From NCBI GenBank assembly GCA_029215795.1, contig JARDYH010000002.1:296577973-296641972 (forward strand): DNA of 64,000 nucleotides. The letters are read 5' to 3'. The translations under genes and the position numbers were made by a program. The first letter of the stretch is position 1. Each line of letters begins with the position of its first letter. Source of the DNA: Anniella stebbinsi (taxonomy: Eukaryota; Chordata; Lepidosauria; Squamata; Anniellidae). The notes beneath the pieces were generated by a model that did not search any database, had not been told where the DNA came from, and was given only the letters and a program-made list of their open reading frames with translations. Shown piece by piece: positions 1 to 11,830 of the stretch.

Positions 1-426
1 TTCTTACAATTTACAAATCGTTTTTTATTCTCCCGTCTCCCTCCCCAACGTTAGAGCTCAAGTTCCACTGGTTTTAAAATCTCTTTTTAGAAGACAAGGC
101 AGGCTCCTGTCCTCCACCAGGGCTATCTTCACTGCAGCAAGCTTCGTGTTCCACTTCATTACATTTGTGTGGTTATTTCTCTTTCAATGCACAGTGATGT
201 GTAAAATGGAAAATGTTCCAGTGTTTTATTTTTCAGTGGAAAATTTCCCATTTCGTAAGTTCATTAGTAACAATGGATGAATGCCAATGGAAAATACAAT
301 ATTAGGCAACCATGACAGTTTCAAAGTTGTAGGTGAGTAGTTGTCAGCCTGTCACACAATGTCCTTTGGGTTGTGCCCTGATGTGTGTGTGTGTGTGTTT
401 TGCTTTAAAAGTGTCTGTACTGGCAG

Positions 427-506
427 TAGAAGAATATGAAGAACTACAAGTAAACTTTGAACTGGAGAAAAACTTGCGGAAGACAGCAGAATTCTTTGCC
501 CAAGAG
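427..506 (+). CDS. SHTN1: SHTN1 coding exon 1 of the window (coiled-coil region)
   Basis: The exon starts after the acceptor ACTGGCAG and ends before the donor GTATGT. The first two bases finish a codon from an exon outside the window; the last codon (GAG) is complete, so the next exon begins in phase 0. It encodes EEYEELQVNFELEKNLRKTA and then EFFAQE, an acidic/basic heptad-like stretch matching the shootin-1 coiled coil just before MFIEQNKLKRQ. The open frame seen further left is intronic, because a GT-rich repeat lies at 383-398 and homology stops at the acceptor. A pyrimidine tract is weak before this acceptor; the homology and the phase decide the border. Confidence 0.9.
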
Positions 507-682
507 GTATGTTAAGTCAATGTATTCTACAAACCAAATAATGCGGGCATTTTAAAGAATGAGCTCAAAGAAGGATGGTTTTCTGTACTGTAGGAGGCAT
601 TGGTACTCTTCTCATTCTCGCTGTATACTTTAAATGTGCGCAGGTCTAGAGATGTAAAATTTCCAGAGATTTTGAGGCCGTT

Positions 683-710
683 GGATGGGTGGGTGGGTGG
701 GTGGATGGGA
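683..710 (+). repeat. GGGT tandem repeat, G-quadruplex motif
   Basis: Runs of GGG at 687-689, 691-693, 695-697 and 699-701, spaced by single T residues, with a fifth run at 707-709. Four G-runs with one-base loops fit the canonical G-quadruplex pattern. It sits on the coding strand, 180 bases into the intron after the first exon of the window. Confidence 0.85.
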
Positions 711-798
711 TTCCCCTGGTTTTTTTGGGGTGGGTGGATTTGAGGTTATTTTTTGCTTTTGTTTTTTGGAAAAATAATAATGGAAACTTTGGGAAAAT

Positions 799-895
799 TG
801 GGTGCCCTCCAGATATTCTGGATTTCAGCTCCCATCAGACCCAAGCAGCATGGCCAATGGTCAGGAATGCTGGGCACTGTAGTCCAAAACATCCC
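799..895. repeat. Palindromic dispersed repeat, copy 1
   Basis: Carries GGTGCCCTCCAGATATTCTG at the left, CCCATCAGACCCAAGCAGCA and GGCCAATGGTCAGGAATGCT in the middle and AGTCCAAAACATCCCGAGAG at the right; the ends are complementary (CCAGATATT... with AAACATC). Related copies lie at 4733, 14023 and 41795. This is a short palindromic element common in reptile DNA; its transposon class is uncertain. Confidence 0.7.
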
Positions 896-2164
896 GAGAG
901 CAGTCATTTAATGGGGAAAGCAGCCTTTCTGTTCCTGAAGTTATTTTATGTATAGCATAAATTATCAGTAAAATATATTTTAGATCAATATTTTAATATG
1001 GAATGAAAGAAATAACTATGCCGGGTATCTTACAGAGAGGATTAAAAAAAAATCCTCTGCCCCACTCCACATGGCTTCAGTATTTCCTGATATTTTACGT
1101 CTCTATAAAAGTGTTCTTATTGCCTGTTCTTAGAAATTTGTTTTAAATTCTAAAATTTGTTTTAAATTCTAAAATAAAATATTTCATAATCCAAAACTGT
1201 TCAATTTTCCCAATTTTTTGGAAAAAAAACAGAAATGGTCCCCAGGAAAAACTTTTTTTTCTGGAGGGTTTCTGGGCCTTCACATCTCTCCACAGGACAC
1301 AAGCAGTCCCTAGAATGATGCAGAGAGGGATATATTTGTACATAAATGAAAGCTAAACTACAAATGGCCCTTCAGTTGGGAAACCTACATTCATGTTTAT
1401 GCTTCACTCCGTCAAGGTCAATATATTTACCATAACTGTAATGAAAGTCTAGTATTTGTAAATTGTATATTTATCCAATATGGGTGTGTGTGTGTGTTTT
1501 AGCTTGATACAGATTCCCAGATGAAAGGGGCATTTATGGCTTAATCCATAGTGGTTTCTGTTCATTTATAAATAACTGTTCCCCTTCCATTCTGCAGAGA
1601 GGTGTTCTTTTATTGTGGTTATTTTGAGAGCTTTTCTGTTCTTGGACTAGAATGGAAATGTGGCCTTGACTGTATTTGGTGTCCTTTTCTGCAATGCAAA
1701 GCGCCCCTTTAGGTCTGCACAAAGGCTTGCAGGAAGCAACAGCTTGTGCTGAATTGGAGGCCACTTCTGAAGTTCCCATGAGTTTCAAATGTGGCTTTTC
1801 TGATAGTATTTTGGGAAACATGGGGCTCAGAACACTACTGACCATGTGATGCGTGGGGCCCTTTTCTCTAAAATGCACGCCTCTTTGCTTCTCCTTGAGG
1901 CTGGTTTTTGTGATTTGGGAGGGGCGAACATGCAATGTTTGAGTTGTTTGAGGTTTTCCGAATTCTTCTTCATTTTGCTTCATTTGCATTTTCTATCGGT
2001 ATTTTTAATTGGAAAAAATACACATTTTAAAAAGTGCACAGTTTGTCCCAGGGGCTATCTACAAGTGGAAAAATCCCCACGGTGGCTGTGGATCTGCGCA
2101 CTGTCAGTTAGATGATGCAGGTGCAGAATTGCATACACCGCAGGGCTTCCCCATGATGGTGCGT

Positions 2165-2201
2165 TTTGAAAAAGTCAGGGATTTATCCTGACTTTTTCAA
2201 A
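2165..2201. repeat. Perfect 15-bp hairpin
   Basis: Arms TTTGAAAAAGTCAGG (2165-2179) and CCTGACTTTTTCAAA (2187-2201) enclose a 7-nt loop. It lies in a locally GC-richer stretch (about 1990-2480) that may be an old non-autonomous DNA transposon. Similar arms ending in AAAAAAGTC occur at 10242-10280. Confidence 0.75.
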
Positions 2202-2844
2202 GGGAGTGATAGGAACACTGTGCTTCCGCCGTGTAACATTGCTCCAGGGCAACCTGGGGCCGGAGCCACGATTGGTCACCTTCCACCAGGAAGAAAGCGG
2301 GGGCGGCTCTGGGACCCTAAGACTGCCAAGAAACCCTGTGCTCCCTCCTCTGTGTCGGGATTACCTGACGCTGCCCCAAGAGAAGGAATTAATTCCAGCA
2401 GAATGAGCGTTTCCTGTACTGAAGAGTGTCGGGGAAAGATAAGTCAAGAGTGTTGACACAATCAGGGATGTGCTTTTGCTCCAGGGTCTGGTTGAAGGCC
2501 ACTGGAAAGACGCTCCACTGTTGGTTTTAAGCTTCAAGAACTCACAAGTATTCTCTTATTATTGTATTTAAAGATTACGTTATTCGGAAATAATGTCCCT
2601 TGTATTTAATAGATATGTTTACAATGCTGTGACCTGCTTTGAGCATCATTTACCATGGAAAAGGATTATACAAGCAAACATTAATATATGTCATTATGAC
2701 ACAGGAGATAGCTATGGAAAGACCAGTGTTTGCTTTGAGAAAAAAAATACCACAAAAAGCACCATCGCTTTTCTTTATGTGATTTATAGGGTTTCACCTT
2801 TGGACCTCTGGAAAATGGATGTCAGGTGACAAGTGCAGTGCTAA

Positions 2845-3140
2845 TTTTGTTGGATTAGCGAGGTTATTTCAATGTTGCAAAAGCATACTCCTCGCTCTAC
2901 ATGGGGCTGCCTTTGAAGATGGTTCAGAAGCTGCAGCTTGTGCAAAATACGGCAGCCAGATTGATAACAGAGACCAGATGGTTTGAACATATAAGACTGA
3001 CTCTGACCTGCTTGCATTGACTGCTTGTATGTTTCTGAGCCCGATTCAAGGTGCTGGTTCTAACCTGTAAAGCCTTACACAGCTAGGGACCACAATACCG
3101 AATGGAATGCCTTTCCTGACATGAACCTACCTGTATACTA
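2845..3140 (+). mobile_element. L2-type LINE fragment (reverse transcriptase C-terminal part)
   Basis: Translation in broken frames gives SLYMGLPLKMVQKLQLVQNT and AARLITETRWFEHI, then RFKVLVLTCKALHS, the typical C-terminal region of L2/CR1-group LINE proteins. The same segment stands at 7416-8345 on the other strand. Stops and indels show it is dead. Confidence 0.85.
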
Positions 3141-4234
3141 CGCTCAACATTTAAGGCCCTTCTCCAGGTGCCCTAACCTCCCCGCCCTCCTCTTTTGTCT
3201 GTGAGACTGCCCTTTGACACACATGCCCCCAACAAAAAACGGGATGGTCCGATATAGCGCAAGGACAGCAATACAAGGGAGGGAGGAGCTGCTCTACTGG
3301 GCAGGGAGGGGGAAAAAAAGACTTTCCCCACTCCAAAATAAGATGTAAATCGGAGGGGAAGAGGCGAGATGAGCGCAGGACAGGACAACGTCATGTGAGT
3401 TTCATGCTGCAAAAACACATACCAGGCATGGTAAGAGTGCGATAAATCACCGGTGTGATGGAGCTCAGTATGTTCAACCATTGGGTTAAATCCAGAACTA
3501 CAACTCACACAGGAGGCATTTCTTTACGCTTCCTCCCCATGCACATCCCCACTGAAGCAAATTTAGGGGGTACACATTGGGCTGCAGAGAGGAGGGGGAA
3601 TTGATCAGCCAGTAGTGTCTGTCCTGTTGGTGGAAAGACATTGTTAGATACAACCCATTGAACTATAGCCCTCACTTTGTAGTTTCTTTCCTTGGTTTTG
3701 AAATGGTGCCTTAATTGGAAACCTGCATCTTTTGTCTCAGGAAATTTCCACACCAACACTGGAAAGACAGCCATACTAGAGCTCCAAGATCCTAGTATTG
3801 TTTAGTCACTTAAAATATTTTTAGACTGCTTTTAGGAGCATGAGTCTCGAATCTATTTTGTAGCCATTTTGCTGTGATATGGAGAGGAACTCTAAGTATG
3901 AGGGCAGTCCTTCTATTCGTGTAGCTTTGCAAATCATTTGATCAATTTTAACCATGCCGACGCAATCACACACACCCAAGAAGTAAGATGGATGAAATCA
4001 GCTGAAATTTCTTCAAACAAATGCCTATGCAGTTCTGTTTTCAGTGGCTACCACACCACAAAGGAGACATGTGAAATTAGAGTCACCATATTGTGAGGTG
4101 GCATCTTAAAAGTCGCTACAATAAACTTTAAATGGGGCCAAGCAATAAGCTAGCAGGATAGAGGGAACTAAATGAAATTACTTATGTCACAAAGTGAGAA
4201 TATTTGTTGTTGTGTTTGTTCAGATACTTTCACT

Positions 4235-4661
4235 CGCAGAAATTGACAGGATTTTTGTGTGTGCCGGATTTTTGTGACTAGGAAAGAGGCTTGGAGGGTG
4301 GCAACCATAGAGAGGGCTTTTTCAGTCGTGCCCCCACTGGAATGCTTTCCCAAGGGAAGCTCACAGGGCGCTTACATTGCTAGCTTTTCAGTACCAGGCT
4401 AAGACTTTCCTGTTCTCCAAGGCTTTTTGCGTATTTATAGTGTTTTCAAGTATTTTACTATTTTTTGCATTTTATTATTTTTATTCCCTGCAATGTGGTT
4501 TTCTCTCATATACCTGATATTATACTTTATGCTGTGTTGGCATGTTTATTGGTTGACTGTTTTTATTGGGATTTCACTTCTATCATTATTATTTTGTTTT
4601 CATTTTTAAAACTCCTAGTGAAATTTATTTTACACGGTATTTAATAAAATAAATAAATAGA
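4235..4661 (+). mobile_element. L2-type LINE 3' end
   Basis: Remnant of the last codons (GGGTGGCAACCATAGAGAGG, CTTTTTCAGTCGTGCCCCCA, equivalent to VATxRRAFSVVAP), then AT-rich 3' UTR and a terminal AATAAAATAAATAAATAG tail. Strongly degraded. Confidence 0.8.
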
Positions 4662-4732
4662 ACCCTGGCATGCAAGTAAAGTTTAACTCCTTAAACTTAG
4701 AGATGGTGGGAAGCAAGCAGCTAAGTCAGGCT

Positions 4733-4805
4733 TCCCCAATGCAGTGCTCTCCAGATATTTTAAGGCTACACATCTGGAGAGCATCACATTGAGGAAAGCT
4801 GAGCT
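4733..4805. repeat. Palindromic dispersed repeat, copy 2 (short)
   Basis: CTTCCCCAATGCAGTGCTCT and CCAGATATTT pair with ACACATCTGGAGAGC and CACATTGAGGAAAGC. The central part present in other copies is missing, leaving mainly the two arms. Confidence 0.65.
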
Positions 4806-5889
4806 AAGGTCTGTGGAGGTGCTCATACAAACACACATGTTGCAAAATCATTTGCCTATGTTAAATTGTAGTACGGTTTGAAGCACTGTGAGAATTTCAG
4901 CTTTTGCTTTATTTTTTTAAAAGCAAATTGCTATCCTATAGAGCTGCATTTGTGAGCTTGAAAGTGTACCACATTGCCTGGGGAATTCTGAAACTGGGGG
5001 TGAGTGCCAGGAAGGTAGAAAGGATCCACTGCCCTGCCTGTCGTTTTGCTTAATTTTTCTATGTATGTGTAAGTAATAAAAGTTCCATACACAAGCAAAT
5101 ATATGCATAATACGCTTACTTTTAAAGTGCAACAACAATATTTATCTTGGTTACTTAAAATGCCCTTCTCATTATGGGTCCCTGAGCAAGTGCTTGGCAG
5201 ACATTGTGTTTAAAATCCAGTATTGAACATTTGCATGCGAAAAGGTCAAACACGGTTATCTGCTTTTTGTAACAGTAGAGAAAAATGCTCATAATTCCAG
5301 ACAGCCATGACCTCCTTGTATAGGAATTTTGCTCCTCTCATGAGATTGCATGCTATTGATTCAGAGATATCAATGGGCTTTATTAATAACGAGCTCCACA
5401 ATAACTCTCATTTAGATACATTAATGGCCTTTGGGTTATTTTGTAATAACTGTTCCATTAATATGTGATGTCTCTAAATGGACTGAAAAACCTGCACTTA
5501 TGGAAAGATTCTTATGTGTAGCCTAGTTTGTGCTTGTGGGGGAAAGCTGCTATATAACTATAATTAATGTGACTCCCCATAGCTTCAGCTGTCATATACA
5601 GGAATTGGTGAGGTCAAACAGCAAGTATGTTAGCCTTTAAGATCTTAAATCTGTCACTTACAGTACATAATGGAAGATTTAACTTATTGTGTGGAAAAGA
5701 CCAGGGTAGACCTCTGTTGTAAAGGAATCTAATATTTCTAACAACATTAAGAAAATAAAATGTGAGTCTCCAATAATAAAGCCCTATTCAGGTGTTCTGG
5801 AACAGAGTTTAATAAACATGTGAGATGGGGGAAGTGCTCTAGCTCTGTTCCGTCCACCACCATTTCCATTGACCTATGTATATGGAGGG

Positions 5890-6346
5890 TGACTTCATGA
5901 AACAGAGTGCTTCTTCTGTCTGTGGAAACTCTTCAACCATATCAGCCTGCCCGCACTTTAAGATCAGTAAGAGAGACCCTTCTCATTTGCTCACCTGTGA
6001 GAGCAATTAGGTGGGTGTCCACCCAAGAGAGGGCCTTCTTTGCGGTGGCCCCAAACCTCAAGAACAAACTTCCATCAGAGGTCCGCCATGCACCATCCTT
6101 GCAGGCTTTCAAGAAGGCCTTAAAAACATTTTGTTGTATCATGGCCTTCCCATAATGAATACTGTTATTGCTGCTGATGTTGTTCCTGCTAGTTTTATTA
6201 TTGGTTTTATTGTTTTAATTGCTATTTTATTGTGATCATGTTTTTATTGCTTTTAATATTTTATGTATTTTATTGTTGTAAGCCACCCCTGAAAGGCAGC
6301 CAAGAAGTGTTTTAAATACATACATACATACATACATACATACATA
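5890..6346 (+). mobile_element. L2-type LINE 3' end with CATA tail
   Basis: One frame (about 5948-6140) reads ARTLRSVRETLLICSPVRAI, then TQERAFFAVAPNLKNKLPSE and VRHAPSLQAFKKALKTF, the extreme C terminus of the L2 protein and only lightly damaged. A 3' UTR follows, ending in a CATA microsatellite at 6320-6346. It looks younger than the copies at 2845 and 4235. Confidence 0.88.
6320..6346. repeat. CATA microsatellite
   Basis: About six ACATACAT repeats form the tail of the L2 copy at 5890. Confidence 0.85.
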
Positions 6347-7415
6347 ATTTGGCACTCTTAGGACAGGCAGTATAAATAGATTGGAATATACTAGTAGATT
6401 TCCCGGTGATTTGCAGTCACGTAGTAAGGATTTATGACTTCCAGGGGTCTAACCAACACAGCCCTCCTAAATTCAGTTGCTGAAATCAAGAAAGCTTGGG
6501 TGGGGGGGAACAGAAGTAGATTGGTGTGTTAGCTCCAGTTCTGGTACGGAAAACGAATTCCTGGGTTGTGCATGTGCTCAGATGCACCTTATTCTGCAAT
6601 CCTATGTCCTCTTTTGCACACGGCTCCTGTTGGTGGTCCCTGCACTCCTAATGAAAAATGAAATATATCCAGTAAGCCTAAAGTCTGCCTACTTCTGCCT
6701 TAGGGGCATACATCTGGAGAAACAAGGGAAGGAAAAGGTAAAAACTGACATGGATGTCGACAGGTTGGAAAAGAAGTTTGTGATTCCACAAATTGTACAG
6801 TAGTCTTTTACAATCACATGGGATTGTTATTTAAAAGGATTTGACGTAGCACAGAGTAGGATGGAAGTTGGTGAATAGAAAATGCAAATAGCAGGGCTGT
6901 AAAAGTGAAGTCCTAAAGTCAAGCATTGAAGCCTGGTTTATGTGTATATAGCTTTTATTTTTTTAAATTTGCTTTTTCGAACACTATAGGCTATTTTTAA
7001 ATGTTCCCAAACTAGCATGCTCATTTTTATGCATAGTAAATTGCAATAACTTTAGTGCATGAAAGCACATAGTTTTGGAAGAAGCAAGAGAAGAAGCACA
7101 TAAATTACATTACATACTTTGCAGAATAGTAGAGAGAATATCAGTTAAAAGTATTCCGTGGGCATACATCTACGTGCATAGTATTTATTTATTTATTTAT
7201 TTATTGCATTTTTATACTGCCTCATAGCTGAAGCTCTCTGGGCAGTTCACAAAAATTAAAACCATGAAATCATTTTAAAAATATAAAACAAGCCACAATC
7301 TAAAAACACAAAATAACATACAATATAAAAACACAACCAGAATGAAACCAAGCAGCAGGAATTAATACAGATTAAAATACAAATTTAAAACAGCAAGGAT
7401 TAAAATTGAGTTAAT

Positions 7416-8345
7416 TTAACTGTTAAAATACTGGGAGAATAGAATGGTCTTCACCTGGCGACGAAAAGAGTACAAAGTAGGCGTCAGGCGAACCTCTCTG
7501 GGGAGCTCATTCCACAGCTGGGGTGCCACAGCGGAGAAAGCCCTCCTCCTAGTGGCCACCTGCCCCACTTCCTTTGGCAGAGGCTCACGGAGAAGGACCC
7601 CTGTAGATGATCTTAGGGTCCGGGCAGGTACATATGGGAGGAGATGTTCCTTTAGATAACCTGGCCCCAAGCCGTTTAGGGCTTTAAATATTAGTACCAG
7701 CACTTTGAATTGGGCCCGGACCTGGATCGGCAGCCAGTGAAGTTGGAAAAGGACTGGCATAATACGGTCTCGTTGGCCAGTCCCTGTTAACAATCTGGCT
7801 GCCCTGTTTTGTACCAGTTGAAGTTTCCGGACCGTTTTCAAAGGCAGCCCCACGTATAACACATTGCAGTAATCCAAACGAGAGGTTATGAGAGCATGGA
7901 TAACTGTAGCTAGGCTATCTCTGTCCAGATAAGGGCGCAGTTGGTATATCAGCCTAAGCTGGTAAAAGGTGCTCTTTGCCACCGAGTTCACCTGTGCCTC
8001 AAGTGACAGTTCTGGATCCAAGAGCACCCCCAAACTACGGACCCGATCCTTTAGGGGGAGTGCAACCCACTCCAGAACAGGGTGAACATCACCTCGCCAG
8101 ACAGACGAACCACCCGCTAACAGTACCTCCGTCTTGTCTGGATTGAGTCTCAGTTTGTTAGCCCTCATCCAGTCCATTACCGTGCCCAGGCACTGATTCA
8201 GAACAGCTACTGCCTCACCTGGGTTTGATGAAAAGGAGAGGTAGAGCTGGGTGTCATCCGCATATTGATGACATCTCAGCCCACATCTCTGGATAACCTC
8301 TCTCAGCGGCTTCATGTATATGTTAAACAGCATAGGGAACCCCAT
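7416..8345 (-). pseudogene. L2 reverse transcriptase, C-terminal half
   Basis: Reads MLFNIYMKPLREVIQRCGLR and HQYADDTQLYLSF (the YADD catalytic box), then LRLNPDKTEVLLAGG, LDYCNVLYVGLPLKTVRKLQ and the terminal block WNELPREVRL to the stop at 7416. It is open over 309 codons, with no inner stop, so this copy is fairly young. The start of the frame lies at the deletion described for the N-terminal half. Confidence 0.92.
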
Positions 8346-9561
8346 GGCTTAAATGCCACGGCACAGAGCAATAATCCCCCAGCACCACCTTCTGAAAACA
8401 GCCATCCAAGTAGGAGCGGAACCACTGCAGCGCAGTGCCTCCAACTCCCAGCCCAGACAACCTATCCAGAAGGATACCATGGTCGATGGTATTGAAAGCC
8501 GCTGAGAGGTCCAAGAGAACCAACAGGGTCGCACTCCCCCTGTCCCTCTCCCGGCAAAGGTCATCCCACAGGGCGACCAAGGCAGTTTCTGTTCCAAAAC
8601 CAGGCCTGAAACCCGATTGAAATGGATCTAGATAATCCGTTTCATTCAAGAGTGTCTGGAGTTGTCCTGCAACCACCCACTCAAGCACCTTGCCCAGGAA
8701 AGGAATGTTCGCCACCGGCCTATAGTTGTTAACATCTTCCAGGTCCAGGTTAGGCTTTTTCAGGAGTGGTCTGATTACCGCCTCTTTTAACGAGGCCGGC
8801 ACCACTCCCGCTCTCAAGGAGGCATTTACAACCTCCTGGACCCAGCCGGCGGTCCCATCCTTATTTGATGTAATTAGCCACGACGGGCAAGGGTCAAGCA
8901 CACAAGTGGTCAACCGAACTTGGCCAAGCACCTTGTCCACATCCTCAAGCCTCAGTAACTGAAACTCATCCAATAAAACTGGACCAGACGGTGCTCTGAA
9001 CGCCTCTACTAGCGGAGCTGCATTAAGCGTGGTGTCCAATTCAAGACGAATCTGAGCGACTTTATCTTCAAAGTGCTGTGCAAACTCGTCACAGCGTGCT
9101 ACCGAGGGTTCCATGAGCTCTCGCCCTGGCCCAGAGTGTAGCAGGCCACGAACCACCCAGAAAAGCTCCGCCGGATGATACTGTGAAGATGCAATGCTGG
9201 TGGAGAAGAACTGTCTCTTTGCCAACCTCACCGCCACAGAGTAGGCTCGATAATGAGCTCTAGCCTGTGTCCGATCAGACTCAGCACGAGTTTTCCTCCA
9301 CCTGCGTTCTATCCGTCTCCCCTTTTGCTTCATTGCCCTCAGCTTAGGTGTAAACCAAGGAGCTGGCCGAGCTCTGCTCAGAGGGAGAGGGTGCTTGGGT
9401 GCGATTGTGTCAACCACCTGGGTCATCTCTGCATTCCACAGCGTGACCTGGGCTTCGACAGGAGCACCGGCCATATCAGCAGGAAAATCCCCCAGAGCCT
9501 TCTTGAATCCATTGGAGTCCATTAGCCTCTGGGGGTGGACCATTTTAATAGGCCCCCCCAC
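8323..9561 (-). pseudogene. L2 reverse transcriptase, N-terminal half
   Basis: A 412-codon frame covering the linker and RT motifs. NYRPVANIPFLGKVLEWVVA, DPFQSGFRPGFGTETALVAL and LVLLDLSAAFNTIDHGIL (motif A aspartates) are clear. It ends at SHGVPYAV, where the usual GVPQGSILSP motif B should come; the QGSILSP part is missing. A small deletion that is not a multiple of three explains both the loss and the change of frame. The upstream Met is not a real start: the element's protein continues from the endonuclease. Confidence 0.9.
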
Positions 9562-9990
9562 CCTTGCAGAGGGGAAAGGATGCCGAAAGTCTAAACCTCA
9601 ATAGAAAGTGATCTGACCATGACAAGGGGGTAGATGTTAGTTCCCCCACTTTCAGATCACCATCCTCCTGTCCACCCGAGAAAACCAGGTGAAGAGTGTG
9701 TCCTTTTACATGCGTTGGGCCGATGACATGTTGAGACAGTCCCATGGTTGTCATGGCAGCCATGAAGTCCTGAGCCGCTCCGGATGCAGGAGCCTCCGTA
9801 TGGAAGTTGAGATCCCCCAGGACCACCATCCTGGGGGTCCTCAACACCAGGTCCGAGACAACCTCCGTCAGCTCAGGCAGGGAGACTGTTGGGCAGCAGG
9901 GTGGGCGGTACACCAGCAGAATCCCTAATCTGTCTCGGGTACCCAACTCAAAGTACAGACATTCAAGACCAGCACTCGAATGAGAATCTA
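9545..9990 (-). pseudogene. L2 endonuclease fragment
   Basis: Reads GILLVYRPPCCP, MVVLGDLNFHTEAP and a late SDHF: the GDxN and SDH catalytic motifs of apurinic-type LINE endonucleases. The N-terminal catalytic asparagine and glutamate blocks are absent. The frame is lost at a run of seven C (9553-9559 on the + strand), consistent with slippage; beyond it the next frame continues with GGPIKMVHP. Sequence upstream of about 9990 is unrelated. Confidence 0.85.
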
Positions 9991-10241
9991 TGTTGAATCT
10001 ATGTTGCTGAATTGTATACCTGTGATTCACTGGATTCCTTCCCCTCAATAACTTTTCTCCCACACCCTGAGTCTGTTCACTGTAGTTATTCTTGCTGTGT
10101 TGTACTTTTTCAACCACTTTTACACTTGGGGTACCTCTAGACGGACAGTTTCCGTCAACATGTCTTCGCACTGGCGGCAGTTGCGTCACATGATGCAGCT
10201 GCCAGTGCGAAGCCATCTAGGGGCAAAGGCCCTTTGCTGCG

Positions 10242-10280
10242 AACTAAAAAAGTCCACCATTTAACATGACTTTTTTAGTT
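10242..10280. repeat. 13-bp hairpin in a GC-rich segment
   Basis: Arms AACTAAAAAAGTC (10242-10254) and GACTTTTTTAGTT (10268-10280), 13-nt loop. The surrounding 10130-10640 is GC-rich, unlike the neighbourhood, and includes a further imperfect palindrome around CTGGCGGCAGTTGCGTC. Possibly a non-autonomous DNA transposon. Confidence 0.65.
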
Positions 10281-10367
10281 TGCGGCAGTCCTCCCCACCC
10301 CATTTAAAGTTTTAAAAGTAAAAAAAAAACACTGACGTGCCTCCGCTGTCCTTCCTCCCCCATTTTG

Positions 10368-10370
10368 TAA

Positions 10371-10413
<43 letters not shown>
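10368..10413. repeat. AAT microsatellite
   Basis: About 15 uninterrupted AAT units. Confidence 0.95.
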
Positions 10414-10417
<4 letters not shown>

Positions 10418-11830
10418 CCTGGAAGTAGGGGAGCAGAGGCTCCCAGTTTCCCCTCCTGCAGCTGCCACACTGCCGAATGCTTGGCGGCGCGGGCGGCAAC
10501 AAAGGAAAAGGCGCCGTCGTGCCCCTTATGTCAGGACTGGCGTAAGGGGCGTAAATGCACTGTGCGATGCCAGGGGGGGGGGCGCCACGGTGCAGTGCTC
10601 CCAGCGTCGTGAAGAGGGGGCCTTGGTGTAGTATCAGTACATGGCCAAAAAATTTTAAAAGTCTAAACACTGTGCACTTCCCTCTTGGAGTACATCTTAT
10701 CTCTGTAAGATGTGATCAGCACCATTTACGTTGACAGCATTAAAACGTGTGCCCCCCACCCCACCCCTAGGAGACTGGCAATGTAAGTGATCATATCTTA
10801 ATTGATACAGGAATACAGCCTATTCAAACTGGTGTGTAGGTTGTTTGTATGTATGTATAAATTAATATTCAGATACCTGATTTACATGCTTTATTTAATG
10901 ATATAATATTGAGTTATATAAGGGTTAGTTAGTAAGAATCTATCAGCCAGCCTGCTGTGACTATTATTTTAGCTGGAAAATAAACAGAATGGTTTTGGGA
11001 TAGAAAAGAATATATTTCTAATACAATAATCCATTTTTGCTGCTCTATGGGTCAATTTCTTAGTAATTTTAAATAATTACTTTACCTTTTCCTCTCCATA
11101 TACAACAAAAAGCATGTCTTCATTCACACTAGGCAGTAACTGTTCTGTGTCTAGCATATGGATCAAAACTCTCTCACCTTCTGGTGATTTCTGAAGAGTC
11201 TGTATTAGGCCCAATTGTACATAATTTGTTCATTTAAGAAACAGTCTGATGTTAAAGACACTTGGAACAAAAAGAAGTTGGTATGGAATTTTATGATAGG
11301 ATTTGTCAAATACAGAGGCACCATATTTTGAACCTACAACATTGATACATTTGAAATATTACAGTAGAGCACAAATCCCAATTATTCTGAACTTCAGTCA
11401 TTTATATCTGATTGCTGAATCTCTTTTCATGCAACCATGTCTACATAACCCTGTGAACACAATCTGATTATCTAAATATTCTGGGTATTCCTTAGATGTC
11501 TTCAATAAATGAAACTCTTGTGCATTGAAATCTTTGATTCCTTCATCTATTTCAAAAATGGAATAAATCAGAAAAGCTTTTTAGAAGTGTAAAAAGGATA
11601 GTATCTAGAGAGATGCATGAATATTAGGGATAAGTGTATTTTCCCTAGTTCTGTTTTGTTATTATTCCAGGGGTTGGCTCTCTATCATGTCCCATTCCAT
11701 TATCTGCTGCATCTGGATTTTTGGGCTGTTCCAAAAATAAACTCAATAACCAAGTTTCCCATATATTCTGGTTGAATAAATGCAAGTCAGATAATCTAAT
11801 CTGCCTTTTTTATATGGTTGTGTTTAATAG

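Larger units (their letters stand above)
7176..9990 (-). mobile_element. L2-type LINE, 2.8 kb, 5'-truncated
   Basis: The longest L2 copy, antisense to SHTN1. It reads from the C-terminal half of the AP-type endonuclease (about 9990) through the reverse transcriptase to the 3' UTR and an AAATA tail (7176-7206). The coding sequence is split among three frames: endonuclease to 9560, linker and first half of RT 9561-8323, second half of RT 8345-7416. The endonuclease N terminus is missing, so the 5' end is truncated, as usual for target-primed insertion. Clade assignment to L2 rests on the YVGLPLKTVRKLQLVQNRAA type C terminus and tail; CR1-group in general is certain. Confidence 0.93.
507..11830 (+). 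other. SHTN1: SHTN1 intron (11.3 kb)
   Basis: It holds four L2 LINE pieces, palindromic repeats and microsatellites, listed separately. The stretches 900-2000, 3180-4230, 4810-5880, 6350-7170 and 10660-11820 show no gene, domain or repeat that I recognise. 10130-10640 is GC-rich, with a hairpin at 10242-10280 and an AAT microsatellite. 1990-2480 is also moderately GC-rich and carries the hairpin at 2165-2201. All ORFs here are short and without homology, apart from the L2 fragments. Confidence 0.85.

Noticed and set aside
333..515. An ATG-started ORF of 60 codons that includes the first SHTN1 exon
   Set aside because: Only 427-506 matches shootin-1, and the splice borders define it; the upstream part is a GT-rich intron end, so the ATG is not a start.
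1534..1989. 151-codon minus-strand ORF
   Set aside because: No domain, composition like intron, no homologous segment known to me; a chance ORF.
9553..9559. Programmed frameshift between L2 endonuclease and RT
   Set aside because: L2/CR1-type elements encode these in one frame, and this copy has a second break; slippage mutation is simpler.
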